Made by a program: the position numbers and the translations under genes. From Limibacter armeniacum (lineage in GTDB: Bacteria; Bacteroidota; Bacteroidia; Cytophagales; Flammeovirgaceae): DNA of 64,000 nucleotides. Positions 9,339 to 19,835 of this stretch are shown piece by piece. Within the stretch, counting starts at the first letter, position 1. Each line of letters begins with the position of its first letter. The DNA is taken from NCBI RefSeq assembly GCF_036880985.1, contig NZ_JBAJNO010000003.1:186001-250000 (forward strand), given 5' to 3'. The notes beneath the pieces are model-generated. The model did no database searches. It was not told where the DNA came from and worked only from the letters and a program-made list of their open reading frames with translations.

Positions 9339-12300
9339 CTACTCCTTGATAAACATCTTGAGCCTTGTAGGTCCATGTGATTTCAATTGAATGATATAGA
9401 TTCCTTTTGGCAGCATACTGATATCCACACCAGTTTGCTGGTCTTCCAATTTGATTTTCAACATTTCCTTTCCTTGCAAGCTGACTATTCTCACTTCCTC
9501 CGCACCTGTAAAATCAGGTACTTCAAGGGTAAAGAAGTTGGTTGCTGGATTTGGAAACAGGTTTACATCTGCCAGCTTATCCATGACTTCCATCCGCTTT
9601 CCAAGTCTTGCACCACTGCTGATTTTACCAACCCCTGCATTGGCTACTATCACAGATGGCACATTGGCAGAAGTTGTCAGAATTGAAGTATAGCTGTAAG
9701 GGATACTCGCTGTACAATCCAATGGGTCGTTCACATCTGACTGAGACAGGTTCCAAGTCACATTGTCAAAGGTATTGCCACTTTCATCAGTTGCGCCCAA
9801 GGTGCTGCTATAAGCTGATACAATTGGGTTCTGTGAATCCTTAAAGTAGTTGTTTTCTACCTTCAGACAGGCTCCCATTCTTGAGTTGACTCCCGTGGAA
9901 GCTATACCACTGTAATAGTTATTAAAGATATGCCCGCTACCGAAACGGAAGAGCGGCATTCTTGAGTTCACATTGTCAAAGTAGTTATGGTGGATGGTGA
10001 TTTTTCGGTCGTAGTTATCAGAATCAGAACTACCAACCAGCATCATTTTCCAACTGTCATGCATATAGTTATAGGAGTAAGTAATGTACTCAGCATCTTT
10101 TTTAGCATCCAGCAAGCCGTCATAGTAATCCTTATCCACACCATCGTATTCTGCATACAATTCACAGTGATCCACCCAAACATGATCGGCAGGACCTTCA
10201 ATGCTGACCGCATCCTTATCGCCAATATTCACATGGTGTACCGTTACATTCTGAATAATCACGTTGCCTGCCCTGTACACCTTGATGCCAATACCATCAA
10301 ACACACCTGAAGTACCTACTCCTATAATGGATACATCTCTTACATCCTTGATGTCAATCTTGGTAAAGGATGTATTCGACGGTGTTACCGTACCATTTAC
10401 ATAAATAGTCAATGGCTGTGAAATGATGTCATCCTTCTTTTGATCAATCAGATCCATAATACAGTCGCCTGTACTACAGGTATAGCTGACACCTCCCTGT
10501 CCTCCGGTAGTACCTCCTGCCAAAGATGCATACCCGATTGGTCCTCCTGTTGATGGTGGCGGCGTTGATGTTGAGATAAAGTTTGCTACAATTGATTTGT
10601 TTGCATCCAATGTAAGTGTCAATGGGTTTGTTGAGCCAGATGCATCACCTCCCCAACCTGAGAACTCATAGCCACTGGCAGCTGTAGCAGTTACTGTAAC
10701 CTGTGTGCCATTATCATAGGTACCACTTGATGGGGTAACACTTCCCTGCCCTGTTACACTGGCTGACAATGTATAGGTTGTGGTTCCACCTCCACCATTG
10801 TCTCCACCACCAGTACTGCCTGATGCATTGTACACTTCAAACTCTGCGATCTGTGGAGCTGAGGAAGCAGAAAGAATCACAAGGTTAATCTTATCCAATG
10901 TAACATCTGAGAATGTAATCGTCTTCTCTGACCCTAACCCACTTCCTGTTGCCAAAACGTCACCTGTATCGTGGTTGACCACTTCCCAACTACCTACGAC
11001 ATCCCCGATTTCCTTTATGACGATGGTATTACAGGTTACACTACTGCTCCACTTGATAGAAATCCGCTCATTGCTTGTACTACTTGGTTCCCAATAGGTA
11101 CTGGTGTCACCATCTCGCACATTGCCATAAGATGTTCCTCCACCTTTACTTGTTCCATCAGAGCCGACTCCCGGACCTGTTATTGCCAGATTGTCTCCCA
11201 AGTCTCCGCCACCTGACTGCGTATCTTCTATAAAGGTGGCTGTAATGGACTTGTTACTACTCATCGTTATGGTCAATGGATTGGATGCACCTGAAGCATC
11301 TCCACTCCAGCTACTGAATGACCAACCACTTGCTGCTGTTGCAGTAAGCGTTACACCTGTACCATCATCAAAGGTTCCACTTGATGGGCTTACTGAGCCT
11401 TGTCCTGATGAAGTTACTGACAAAGTATATTGTGGAATTTGAATCTCAGTAAAGTTAGCTGTCATAGATTTATGGTTATCCATTGTCAAGGTCAGTGGAT
11501 TTGTTGTACCAGACGCATCTCCACTCCAACCTGTAAACTCGTATCCAGATGCTGGCGTAGCAGTTACAGTTGCCTGATCTCCGTCATTGTAGGTACCACT
11601 TGTTGGTGAAACACTACCCTGACCTGTATAATTGGCTGTCAATGTATAAGTAGTGATAGTTGGCGTTCCTGTTGCATTGTAGACTTCAAACTCGGTAATC
11701 TGTGGAGCTGAAGAAGCTGAGACAATAATCAGGTCTATCTTACCAAGGGTTACATCATCAAAGGTGATGGTTTTACTTGTACCCAAACCACTTCCTGTTG
11801 CCAGTACATCTCCATTATCATGGTTGACCACTTCCCAACTACTCACCACATCCCCGATTTCCTTTATCACGATGGTATTACAGGTCACATCACTACTCCA
11901 TTTGACCGAAATACGTTCATTACTAGTACCACTTGGCTGCCAATAGGTACTGGTATCACCATCTCGCACATTGCCGTAAGAAGTACCACCGCCTTTACTT
12001 GTTCCGTCAGAGCCTACTCCCGGACCTGTAATGGCTAAGTTATCCCCTAAGTCTCCACCTCCTGACTGTGTGTCTTCAGTAAAGACCGCTGTAATAGATT
12101 TATTTCCATCCATGGTAATCGTCAGTGGGTTAGAGGAACCTGATGCATCTCCACTCCAGCCACTAAACAACCAGCCACTAACTGGAGTAGCTGTCAATGA
12201 TACAGAAGCCCCATCAGCAAAAGAGCCTCCAGATGGACTTACTGATCCCTGACCCGATGAAGCCACCGTCAATGTGTAGCTTTGCCCTGATACTTCTGTG

Positions 12301-13763
12301 AAGTTGGCAACAATGGACTTGTTTCCATCCATTGTTAAACTCAATGGGTTCGAGCTGCCTGATGCATCTCCACTCCAACCTGTAAACTCCCAACCACTTG
12401 CAGCCGTAGCTGTCACTGATACCGTTTCATTTGCATTAAACGTCCCACTGCTTGGCGTTACACTACCTGAACCATTGACAGAAGAAGAAAGTGTATATGT
12501 AGTAGGCGGTGTTACAGTCCCTCCATATTCAATGGCTCCTATATCAAGTGCTGAACCATTGTAAGCCACTCCTGAAACTGTGCATCCTGCATCAATAAAA
12601 CCACTGCTGCTAGCCAAGTTCAGGAAGCCATTGGACGTTGGGTCGCTGTCAGGACCTGGTGTCATGGTTTGAAAATCTGATGTGGTAGTCACCAATGTCC
12701 ACTGTGTATCGGTATCATCAAAGGCATTACAACCTGTTGGTGCATCTCCCACAATCCTGTCAGTATGATTTCCACTCAACGTGATATTGTTTCTGAAAAT
12801 GTGTGTTGCATTATCCCTTGTGTGATAGTTGTAATCGCCATTGTTGTAAGAAGTATTGTTGTAGAACTTAATGCTACCAATATTTCCGTTATCCGTAAAT
12901 CCGTGTTTTCCATTGTTGAAGGCGATACAACGCAAAACTGTATGGTTCACTGTATTGGAAGATGACCCTAGCTTAAAGCCGTTCTTGTCTCCACCTCCTG
13001 AAGTACTTCCGTCACTCAATGTTCCATTATTGTGGGCAATACAATCTTCCAACAGTATTTCCCCAATTGGTCCTGTTTCAGACTTGGTGTACATATCCCA
13101 ACCATCATCGATATTATGGTGAGAAACACATCCACGAAAGACATTGCCATCCCCTACCGTCAGCTTGGGAGCAAAACCGTCTGCATCCTCCGCATCACTG
13201 TCTGCATTATCATGCGACTCGCAATTCAGAATCAGGTTATACGCAGGCCATTCACTTTTCGTGTCTGCACTAGTGCTATAACGGCTCAGCTGTAACCCCG
13301 AATCATGGTTATAGCGGAACACACACTCCTCAATGATACAGTAGTTGGCCGAAAGCAGCATGCCGTTATCACCTGCCTTCTCGATGATAATCCCTTTCCA
13401 GTGCCAATAGTGGGCATCCTGTACAATTCCCCGACTTGAGGAAAGTTCCACGTCATCAAACTGAAGTACAGGCACTTCACTTCCATAAGCCAATACGGAT
13501 ATCATTGCACCGGAAGTACCACTTTTTGAGCGGTCAATCACAAAGGAGGTTCCCATTGAGTAAGTTCCTCCTCTCAGGTAGATGTTGTCTCCTGGTGTTA
13601 CCATACTCACTGCTTGTCCCAAAGTAAGGAAGGGTGCAGAGATTGACCCTGAGTTACTGTCATTGCCATTAGTGGCAACATAGTAGTCTGCTGCGAAGGC
13701 ATTCATCCATACCGAGAGCAGCATGAGCGTAGCAAGTAGAATAGTTTTTTTCATTGCATTCAA
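9339..13763 (-). CDS. Secreted bifunctional pectate lyase, PL9 + PL1, T9SS substrate
   Basis: 1474 residues. Signal peptide 1-24. PL9-type right-handed beta-helix 25-415 with the family blocks DAEDADGFAPKLTVG, NIDDGWDMYTK and KNGFKLGSS, the last probably holding the catalytic Lys. Glycine/tryptophan-rich 'SGWEFTGWSGDASG' repeats (B-repeat type) at about 422-489, 495-563, 705-772, 778-845 and 996-1063. Two discoidin-like domains at 573-696 and 853-976. A second lyase of PL1 type at 1075-1370, with calcium-site Asp residues around 1209-1220 and the Arg of NSRMPLFRFG. A T9SS sorting domain (1400-1474) suggests cell-surface display or release. It should cleave polygalacturonate by beta-elimination, feeding the uxa pathway. 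The repeat-repeat-discoidin module is duplicated. Confidence 0.93.
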   Translation of the reverse strand: MNAMKKTILLATLMLLSVWMNAFAADYYVATNGNDSNSGSISAPFLTLGQAVSMVTPGDNIYLRGGTYSMGTSFVIDRSKSGTSGAMISVLAYGSEVPVLQFDDVELSSSRGIVQDAHYWHWKGIIIEKAGDNGMLLSANYCIIEECVFRYNHDSGLQLSRYSTSADTKSEWPAYNLILNCESHDNADSDAEDADGFAPKLTVGDGNVFRGCVSHHNIDDGWDMYTKSETGPIGEILLEDCIAHNNGTLSDGSTSGGGDKNGFKLGSSSNTVNHTVLRCIAFNNGKHGFTDNGNIGSIKFYNNTSYNNGDYNYHTRDNATHIFRNNITLSGNHTDRIVGDAPTGCNAFDDTDTQWTLVTTTSDFQTMTPGPDSDPTSNGFLNLASSSGFIDAGCTVSGVAYNGSALDIGAIEYGGTVTPPTTYTLSSSVNGSGSVTPSSGTFNANETVSVTATAASGWEFTGWSGDASGSSNPLSLTMDGNKSIVANFTEVSGQSYTLTVASSGQGSVSPSGGSFADGASVSLTATPVSGWLFSGWSGDASGSSNPLTITMDGNKSITAVFTEDTQSGGGDLGDNLAITGPGVGSDGTSKGGGTSYGNVRDGDTSTYWQPSGTSNERISVKWSSDVTCNTIVIKEIGDVVSSWEVVNHDNGDVLATGSGLGTSKTITFDDVTLGKIDLIIVSASSAPQITEFEVYNATGTPTITTYTLTANYTGQGSVSPTSGTYNDGDQATVTATPASGYEFTGWSGDASGTTNPLTLTMDNHKSMTANFTEIQIPQYTLSVTSSGQGSVSPSSGTFDDGTGVTLTATAASGWSFSSWSGDASGASNPLTITMSSNKSITATFIEDTQSGGGDLGDNLAITGPGVGSDGTSKGGGTSYGNVRDGDTSTYWEPSSTSNERISIKWSSSVTCNTIVIKEIGDVVGSWEVVNHDTGDVLATGSGLGSEKTITFSDVTLDKINLVILSASSAPQIAEFEVYNASGSTGGGDNGGGGTTTYTLSASVTGQGSVTPSSGTYDNGTQVTVTATAASGYEFSGWGGDASGSTNPLTLTLDANKSIVANFISTSTPPPSTGGPIGYASLAGGTTGGQGGVSYTCSTGDCIMDLIDQKKDDIISQPLTIYVNGTVTPSNTSFTKIDIKDVRDVSIIGVGTSGVFDGIGIKVYRAGNVIIQNVTVHHVNIGDKDAVSIEGPADHVWVDHCELYAEYDGVDKDYYDGLLDAKKDAEYITYSYNYMHDSWKMMLVGSSDSDNYDRKITIHHNYFDNVNSRMPLFRFGSGHIFNNYYSGIASTGVNSRMGACLKVENNYFKDSQNPIVSAYSSTLGATDESGNTFDNVTWNLSQSDVNDPLDCTASIPYSYTSILTTSANVPSVIVANAGVGKISSGARLGKRMEVMDKLADVNLFPNPATNFFTLEVPDFTGAEEVRIVSLQGKEMLKIKLEDQQTGVDISMLPKGIYIIQLKSHGPTRLKMFIKE
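10990..12290 (-). repeat. Internal tandem duplication in the pectate lyase gene
   Basis: DNA coding for residues about 495-696 and about 778-976 is nearly the same: two B-repeats flank and precede a discoidin-like domain in each copy, with only scattered substitutions. It looks like a fairly recent duplication of the carbohydrate-binding linker. Limits are approximate. Confidence 0.65.
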
Positions 13764-13927
13764 ATCTTATGTGAAATAAAGGTTCATTGGTTGGTTACAA
13801 TCAAACCTATCAAAAGTGATATGAATACAAGTCCCAAAAACATAACCGCCCGTTGAGCAAAGTGAACAGATGTTGCAAATTGGAATGGAGTGGTACCGCC
13901 ATAATTTTATGCTAACAGATTGTGAAA

Positions 13928-15259
13928 TTATGCAGAGTGGTGATCCATATTTCGCAGGTAACGACTCGGGGAAACCCCTATATGCTTACTAAAAGTTTTT
14001 GAGAAGGAGTTGGGAGAACTGAACCCGGTTTCCTTTGCGATGTCTGCAATACTTAGCTTCCGTTCTTTAAGTAGCTCAATCGCTTTTTTGATTCGGAATG
14101 CATACAAATACTCTGAAGGTGTCTGACCTGTCTGTGACTTCAGCTTGCGAAACAACTGGCTTCGGCTCATGCAAAGGTCTTCAGCCAATTCTTCTACACT
14201 CAATTCTGTATTGCTGTAATGCTCATTCACCACATCCAGTAACCTCGACAAAAAATTCATATCCAATTTTCCATCTCCCTTCCCGGATTCAATCAGTAAA
14301 CCGTCCTGAATGTTCTGCAGCAACCGTTCTCGGTTCTTTAGCATAGCCAGCAACTTTGCCTTCAGTACCTCCGCATCAAAAGGTTTGATAATATAGTCGT
14401 CTGCTCCTTGCTGATACCACTCAACCTGATCCTGCTGTCGGCCACTGTCAGCCAAGACAACCACCGCCATATGATTTGTGACGACATTCCCTTTCAACTC
14501 CTCATAGCATGCAAAGCGACTTTCTTCCTTTTTCATACTCCCTAACAATATAAGGTTAGGTTCAAAATCAAAGAGTGCTTTTTCAGCTGACTTCCAATGC
14601 TGTATTGCCAGCACCTGAAACGTATCGCATAAAACATGTGTCAGGAAACGGAGTAAATCCGCATTCTTTTCTACGATAATAAGTTTGTAACTGGTAGACG
14701 CAAAATCTACTAAGGGAATGGGGTCCAGCTTGTCTTCTGTGTTATTTTCATCAGGAAAAGCCTGTATATCCTGTGAAGTATTTTCTTCAAACAGGTCTAC
14801 CAGTTGCTCGAAGGCACCTTTTAGCTGACCTCCAACCTCAAGAGTGCATTCCACTTCCCTTTTCAAAAGTGAGGATTTAGTGGATTGTTTCGTCAAGCTA
14901 GCCAAGGAAGTCAGCATTAATGTTAGTGGTGTTCGAAACCGTTGAGTCGCTTCATAAAGACCTTTAATTTTTTCAGTTTGCTCTTCTGATTGTTGCCTGT
15001 GTTTTTTAAGACTATTCTGAAGCACTTTATACCTGACCCAAAAAAGATATAATAGATGAATGGTAAAGATAAAACCCAAAAGTAAAATCGAATATGCTAT
15101 TGCTCCCAAACGTTCTTGAAGGTGCCATTCATTTGTCAGAAGCAATACAGATAAGATAAAGTCCGGTACAACATACAGCCACTCAAAAAAGGTCAAATCA
15201 TAAAAATAAAGTTTCAGTAAAGATAGTGGTGTTTCGGTTAGGAAGTAGATTAGTTTCAT
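13928..15259 (-). CDS. AraC-type regulator with degenerate kinase H-box and receiver domain
   Basis: 443 residues. Two N-terminal membrane helices (about 26-42 and 50-75) have almost no periplasmic part. A histidine-kinase dimerisation-like segment reads ATQRFRTPLTLML (104-116), with Gln106 in place of the phosphorylated His; no ATPase domain follows. A receiver-like domain (191-312) ends in the usual IIKPF Lys, but the phospho-acceptor Asp is replaced (NLILLGSMKK, Gly240) and the acidic pair is lost (IVEKN). An AraC HTH fills 334-437. It cannot signal by phosphotransfer as a normal hybrid regulator does. It lies upstream of the pectate lyase on the same strand and divergent from an intact hybrid regulator, so control of pectinase expression is likely but inferred. 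Confidence 0.85.
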   Translation of the reverse strand: MKLIYFLTETPLSLLKLYFYDLTFFEWLYVVPDFILSVLLLTNEWHLQERLGAIAYSILLLGFIFTIHLLYLFWVRYKVLQNSLKKHRQQSEEQTEKIKGLYEATQRFRTPLTLMLTSLASLTKQSTKSSLLKREVECTLEVGGQLKGAFEQLVDLFEENTSQDIQAFPDENNTEDKLDPIPLVDFASTSYKLIIVEKNADLLRFLTHVLCDTFQVLAIQHWKSAEKALFDFEPNLILLGSMKKEESRFACYEELKGNVVTNHMAVVVLADSGRQQDQVEWYQQGADDYIIKPFDAEVLKAKLLAMLKNRERLLQNIQDGLLIESGKGDGKLDMNFLSRLLDVVNEHYSNTELSVEELAEDLCMSRSQLFRKLKSQTGQTPSEYLYAFRIKKAIELLKERKLSIADIAKETGFSSPNSFSKTFSKHIGVSPSRYLRNMDHHSA

Positions 15260-15591
15260 ACACAGTCAACATACTGTTGCTTTAACACTTAAAGCAAAAC
15301 AATGAAAAAAAAGCCGATGACCTGAATTATAGTATCGGCAGTATAATGTGATTTTTAATATACAGAATACAATTTTTGAAGACTCTTCCATATTCAACAA
15401 ATGCTATTCACATTCTAATAAATATAATAGTACCATATACAGTTATTATTGCTTTAAAACTTGATTGATGTATTGAAAATCATTAGAATAGGGCACAAAC
15501 AGAAACCTATTGATAAACCGGACAGTTGCCCTAGCAATAACCGTCATTTTTCATTGCTGATTAGCAGTACACTGCTTCCGATACTAACAAT
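15260..15591. other. Divergent promoter region of the two AraC-type regulators
   Basis: 332 AT-rich bases, no gene. A similar stretch occurs twice, near the starts of each promoter half (about 15258-15293 and 15433-15462, sharing ACAGT and GCTTTAA). GCCGAT/ATCGGC at 15313-15339 forms a weak inverted repeat. No firm operator assignment. Confidence 0.35.
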
Positions 15592-18500
15592 TTGAAGATG
15601 CAAAGACATCAACTCTCTATTCTATTTTTACTGTGCTTGCTTAGTGTTTATTCTTTCGGGAAGGAACAATATCAACCAAAAATAACAGACCCCATGCTAG
15701 AGCCTTGGAGGTATGTTGATTTTCCAGAACTGAACGGTAAAGGAGTCAGGTGCATGACTTCAACTTCTGAAAATGAACTATACTGGTTTGGGCTTGACTC
15801 AGGAGTAGTTTCCTATAACGGCTACGACTGGCATTACTATGGAAAAAAAGAAGGACTCACTGGAACTCCTGTACAGCAGTTATTTTCAAATAATAAAGGC
15901 GAGGTCTATGCCGGTACAGCTAAAGGTTTGTATCTATTCAGCAACAATGAATGGCAACCTGTTTTTGAGTTATCAGAAAAAATAACCCTCTCATTTCAGT
16001 CAATTTCTCAACTGAAAAGTGGCACATTGGTATGTGGAACCAACCTTGGCGCTTTTCTGATTCAGGATAAGCAACAAGTAGTCCTGACTAGCCAAGAGAA
16101 ATGGAAAAAGCTACAGGAAGAAACTGCCAAACTCAGGTTTGTCGAAATACCAAATGAGTTATTGTTGAAAGGAAACTTCCAGCGTATCTCTGATATTTTT
16201 GAGTTAACTGACGGGCAGTTATGGTTAGCCACTACTTTCTCGTCGGAAGATGAGATTGGAGATATCATGATGTTTTCCGAAAAAGAGATCCTTAGCGGAA
16301 AAACAATCCACTATAACCTTTTAAGCCGTTTCTACTCCATCAAATTAGGCTATGAGCAGAAAATATTCAGGGAGTCCAACGGCAATATATGGATTATCAA
16401 CAAGTCAAATAAAGTTCCTACCTCCCGCTTTTCCAATGGCAAATGGCAATATATAGAACACGGTGCCCAGTTTGGTAATGACGAATATTCTGAAGCCATT
16501 ATCGAGACTGCTGATGGGAAAATATGGATAGCCGGAATTGGTAATCTGTACTGTCTAAATAGAAGTGGACAATGGTCAAAATATGATTTCCAGACTTTGG
16601 ATATTCCACAGGGACATTTGGGGTTGCACTCTGGAAATGGCACCGACCTATGGATATTCGGTTACCAGTCAGAGGTTTCAAAAATTGACCTTTCAACCGA
16701 TAAGTGGTTATCTTATCTTGATCTGAATTTTCAAGGTAACCAACAAAATGGCACAGAGTGGTTTCTTAATTTTGAAGGGGATGTCATTCAGCATCAGGAT
16801 AACAATTGGAAAGTTTTCAATCATGCCGATGGGTTGATGGATGCTCCCGTAAGTCTTTTTATTACTTCCAACGACATTGTTTGGGCTATCGGCAGTGATC
16901 AGGAAGTGTCATGTGCTGGCTATCTCAAAGATGGTAAATGGACCAACTTTCATTTTGATTCACTCTCATGGGGTGTAGACTACAGGGCATTTTATGAAGC
17001 AAAAGATGGCAGTATCTGGATTGGTGGCAGCACAGATGTTTACCTTGACAAAGGACAGAATGGTGGGGTACTTCAAATTGTAAACCCTTATGAAAAAGAC
17101 AAAAAAGTAGTCTATCACAAACCACGTACAAATGGTCTAAATCAGTTGAATGCCTATGGCATTACACAATCCGCAAACGGTTATATCTGGATTGGTGGCA
17201 GCAGGCTTTGTTATTATGATGGATCCATTTGGCAATCATTGGATAATAAAAGGCTCGACAACTTTGTCAATACGGTACACAGTGACAGTAATGGAAAACT
17301 GTTTGTTGGGACCAGACAGTATGGCTTATATATATATGAGCAAAACGAATGGAAAAACTACTATGTAGGAAATGGGCTTATCAGTAATAATATCATTAGC
17401 ATAGCCACAGATGATGAAAACAATGCCATTTGGCTAGCGACTGACAAGGATTTCAGTTTTTACAATGGAGAAACATGGATCAATAACATCTTTCCAAAAG
17501 ATCTCACTCTTTCATACGAAGGAGGTGCTTTGGTTTTTAATCATAAAAATGAAGTATGGGTCAACAAGTCCCTAAGAGAATGGAAAAGAAGAATTTATAC
17601 TGGAAAAACCCCTAGAAAATCCATTCGGGATAAATTTGTCACCTACCGTTTTATCAAGGACAATCACTTGCCCGAAACTTCAATTGATATCTATTCAGAT
17701 GAAGTTGATTACTCAGGAAACAATACTGTTTTCTGGTCAGGAAGGCATTTTTTCAATAAGTCAAAACCATCAGAACTATACTTTTCATTTCAACTGAATG
17801 ATGGAAATTGGTCTAGCTTCAGCAAGAAGGACAACCATACTTTTATTGACTTACCGGATGGGGATTACACCTTTAGGGTGAGGGCTATGGATCAGGAAGG
17901 TAATGTAGACCCAACGCCTGCAACGGTTAGTTTTACTGTAAAACCTCCTATCTGGAAACAAGGCTGGTTCCTGCTATTGATAGCCACTTTCCTGATTACC
18001 GTTGCTTTCTTCCAATTCCAAATCCTGAAAAAGAGAAAGATTCTGGAAAAACTGAACCTCTCTCTTCAGGATGCGAACAGTAGACTTGAATCCAGCAATA
18101 AAGAAATTGCCATTCAAAGGGACAACTTGGGAGAACTGGTAGAAAAAAACAGTGAACTGACCAAAGCCAAGTTGAGATTCTTTACCAATATTACACATGA
18201 GTTCAGAACACCATTGAGCTTAATTCTTGGTCCTATCGAGCAATTGTTACAAGAAAACGGCTCGGATAGTCAGACTTCTGTAACCAACTCCTACAACCTG
18301 ATCAAGAAAAATGCGCTCAGGCTACACCGATTGATTAACCAGTTACTGGAAATCAGAAGAATTGAATCTGGCTCCTTAGAACTGAACCTTCAGAAAGATG
18401 ATCTTGTAAGGTTTGTTTCTGACACCAAAAGCCTTTTTCACAACAAAGCCGCTGGAGATAGTATTTCACTATTTTTCCATTCTGAATACAAACAACTGTC

Positions 18501-19770
18501 CATCTATTTTGATCAGGATAAAGTCGAAAAAATCCTATTTAATTTGCTCTCTAATGCATTCAAGCATACGCTTAAAAATGGAAAGATTTCGATCAAGTTA
18601 CTGAAGCCTGATACCACATACCCCGACTACTTCCGTATTATGGTAGAGGATAGCGGGCAGGGAATTGATGAAGAGATTCAGGACCTGATTTTTGACCGAT
18701 TCACTGTCGGAAACAAGTTGAGCAGTACTGACATTGACGAGAGTAGTGGGATCGGACTCTCCTATATCAAAGATTTGATTGAGTTCCACAAAGGGCATAT
18801 CCGCGTTAGCAGTAAAAAGGGTATTGGCAGTACATTTACAGTCTATTTGCCAGATCACTTAAAGCCTTCTACTGAAACGGATGGTATCTCGGATTTCGAT
18901 ATCATGGGTACGGTAGATGCCAATATTATGACTACCAAATCCCTGCTTTCTTATGAAATAGCCAGCAATACAGATGGTGGAGAATTACCTACTTTGCTGA
19001 TCGTGGAAGACCATAAGGATATGCGCTTTTTTATTGCAAACCTGTTGGATAAACAATATAGAATCCTGACAGCCGAAGATGGCTCTGAAGGGTTAAAAAT
19101 ATTGGAAGATGAAGATGTTGACCTTGTAATCAGTGACATTATGATGCCAGAAGTTGATGGCATTACATTCTGTGAAAGGGTCAAATCCAATCCTGTGACA
19201 AGTCATATTCCAGTCATTTTGCTAACAGCCTTAGCCATGGATGAAAAACGGATTATGGGATATGAATCAGGAGCAGACTCCTATATTGTCAAACCCTTTA
19301 AGCCTGAGCTACTGAATGCACGTGTCAAAAACCTGCTGGAAGCAAGAGACGAGATCAGAAAGAAACTTTCTGAAGACCTTCGTTTCAGACCTAAGGAAAT
19401 CAGGGTAACATCTATGGATGAGCAGTTTATGGAAAAGCTTGCCTCACTTATAGATGAGAACATCTCCAACTCAGAGTTTGATGTATCTACCATGTGCGAG
19501 ATGATGAACATGAGTCATATGCACTTTATCAGAAAAGTGAAACAACTTACTGGTAAAAAACCGATAGACCTGTTGAAGCATTACCGCATTACAAGAGCCA
19601 AACAATTGCTGGAGCAAAATAAGCTCAACATTTCGGAAGTGAGTTATATGGTCGGGTATGATTTACCCAACTCTTTTGCACGGGCATTTAAAAAAGAAGT
19701 GGGGATCTCCCCCACTCAGTTTATCCAAGAAAATGCAAGTAAAACAGTCTCTCAGGAGATCGATAACTGA
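15592..19770 (+). CDS. Hybrid two-component system (sensor kinase, receiver and AraC regulator in one chain)
   Basis: 1392 residues. Signal peptide 1-24. A large periplasmic sensor of repeated propeller blades (recurring xxxGxIWIGG units) ends in a Y_Y_Y domain (about 700-785). One transmembrane helix (about 793-812) precedes a coiled coil and the H-box FFTNITHEFRTPLSL with an intact His near 868. The ATPase domain carries NLLSNAFKHT (about 983). The receiver (about 1135-1250) has an intact Asp in VISDIMMP and Lys in IVKPF. The AraC HTH spans 1277-1385. Such regulators bind oligosaccharides in the periplasm and switch on polysaccharide loci. Next to the pectate lyase, the signal is probably a pectin oligomer. 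Confidence 0.94.
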   Translation: MKMQRHQLSILFLLCLLSVYSFGKEQYQPKITDPMLEPWRYVDFPELNGKGVRCMTSTSENELYWFGLDSGVVSYNGYDWHYYGKKEGLTGTPVQQLFSNNKGEVYAGTAKGLYLFSNNEWQPVFELSEKITLSFQSISQLKSGTLVCGTNLGAFLIQDKQQVVLTSQEKWKKLQEETAKLRFVEIPNELLLKGNFQRISDIFELTDGQLWLATTFSSEDEIGDIMMFSEKEILSGKTIHYNLLSRFYSIKLGYEQKIFRESNGNIWIINKSNKVPTSRFSNGKWQYIEHGAQFGNDEYSEAIIETADGKIWIAGIGNLYCLNRSGQWSKYDFQTLDIPQGHLGLHSGNGTDLWIFGYQSEVSKIDLSTDKWLSYLDLNFQGNQQNGTEWFLNFEGDVIQHQDNNWKVFNHADGLMDAPVSLFITSNDIVWAIGSDQEVSCAGYLKDGKWTNFHFDSLSWGVDYRAFYEAKDGSIWIGGSTDVYLDKGQNGGVLQIVNPYEKDKKVVYHKPRTNGLNQLNAYGITQSANGYIWIGGSRLCYYDGSIWQSLDNKRLDNFVNTVHSDSNGKLFVGTRQYGLYIYEQNEWKNYYVGNGLISNNIISIATDDENNAIWLATDKDFSFYNGETWINNIFPKDLTLSYEGGALVFNHKNEVWVNKSLREWKRRIYTGKTPRKSIRDKFVTYRFIKDNHLPETSIDIYSDEVDYSGNNTVFWSGRHFFNKSKPSELYFSFQLNDGNWSSFSKKDNHTFIDLPDGDYTFRVRAMDQEGNVDPTPATVSFTVKPPIWKQGWFLLLIATFLITVAFFQFQILKKRKILEKLNLSLQDANSRLESSNKEIAIQRDNLGELVEKNSELTKAKLRFFTNITHEFRTPLSLILGPIEQLLQENGSDSQTSVTNSYNLIKKNALRLHRLINQLLEIRRIESGSLELNLQKDDLVRFVSDTKSLFHNKAAGDSISLFFHSEYKQLSIYFDQDKVEKILFNLLSNAFKHTLKNGKISIKLLKPDTTYPDYFRIMVEDSGQGIDEEIQDLIFDRFTVGNKLSSTDIDESSGIGLSYIKDLIEFHKGHIRVSSKKGIGSTFTVYLPDHLKPSTETDGISDFDIMGTVDANIMTTKSLLSYEIASNTDGGELPTLLIVEDHKDMRFFIANLLDKQYRILTAEDGSEGLKILEDEDVDLVISDIMMPEVDGITFCERVKSNPVTSHIPVILLTALAMDEKRIMGYESGADSYIVKPFKPELLNARVKNLLEARDEIRKKLSEDLRFRPKEIRVTSMDEQFMEKLASLIDENISNSEFDVSTMCEMMNMSHMHFIRKVKQLTGKKPIDLLKHYRITRAKQLLEQNKLNISEVSYMVGYDLPNSFARAFKKEVGISPTQFIQENASKTVSQEIDN

Positions 19771-19788
19771 TAGACTTTCAAATAAAAG

Positions 19789-19821
19789 AACACCTTGTCT
19801 GACGAGTTCAGACAAGGTGTT
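19789..19821. terminator. Bidirectional terminator between the hybrid regulator and a small membrane gene
   Basis: Perfect 14-bp arms AACACCTTGTCTGA (19789-19802) and TCAGACAAGGTGTT (19808-19821) with a five-base loop. It lies between convergent genes. Confidence 0.8.
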
Positions 19822-19835
19822 TATATTTTATCCCA

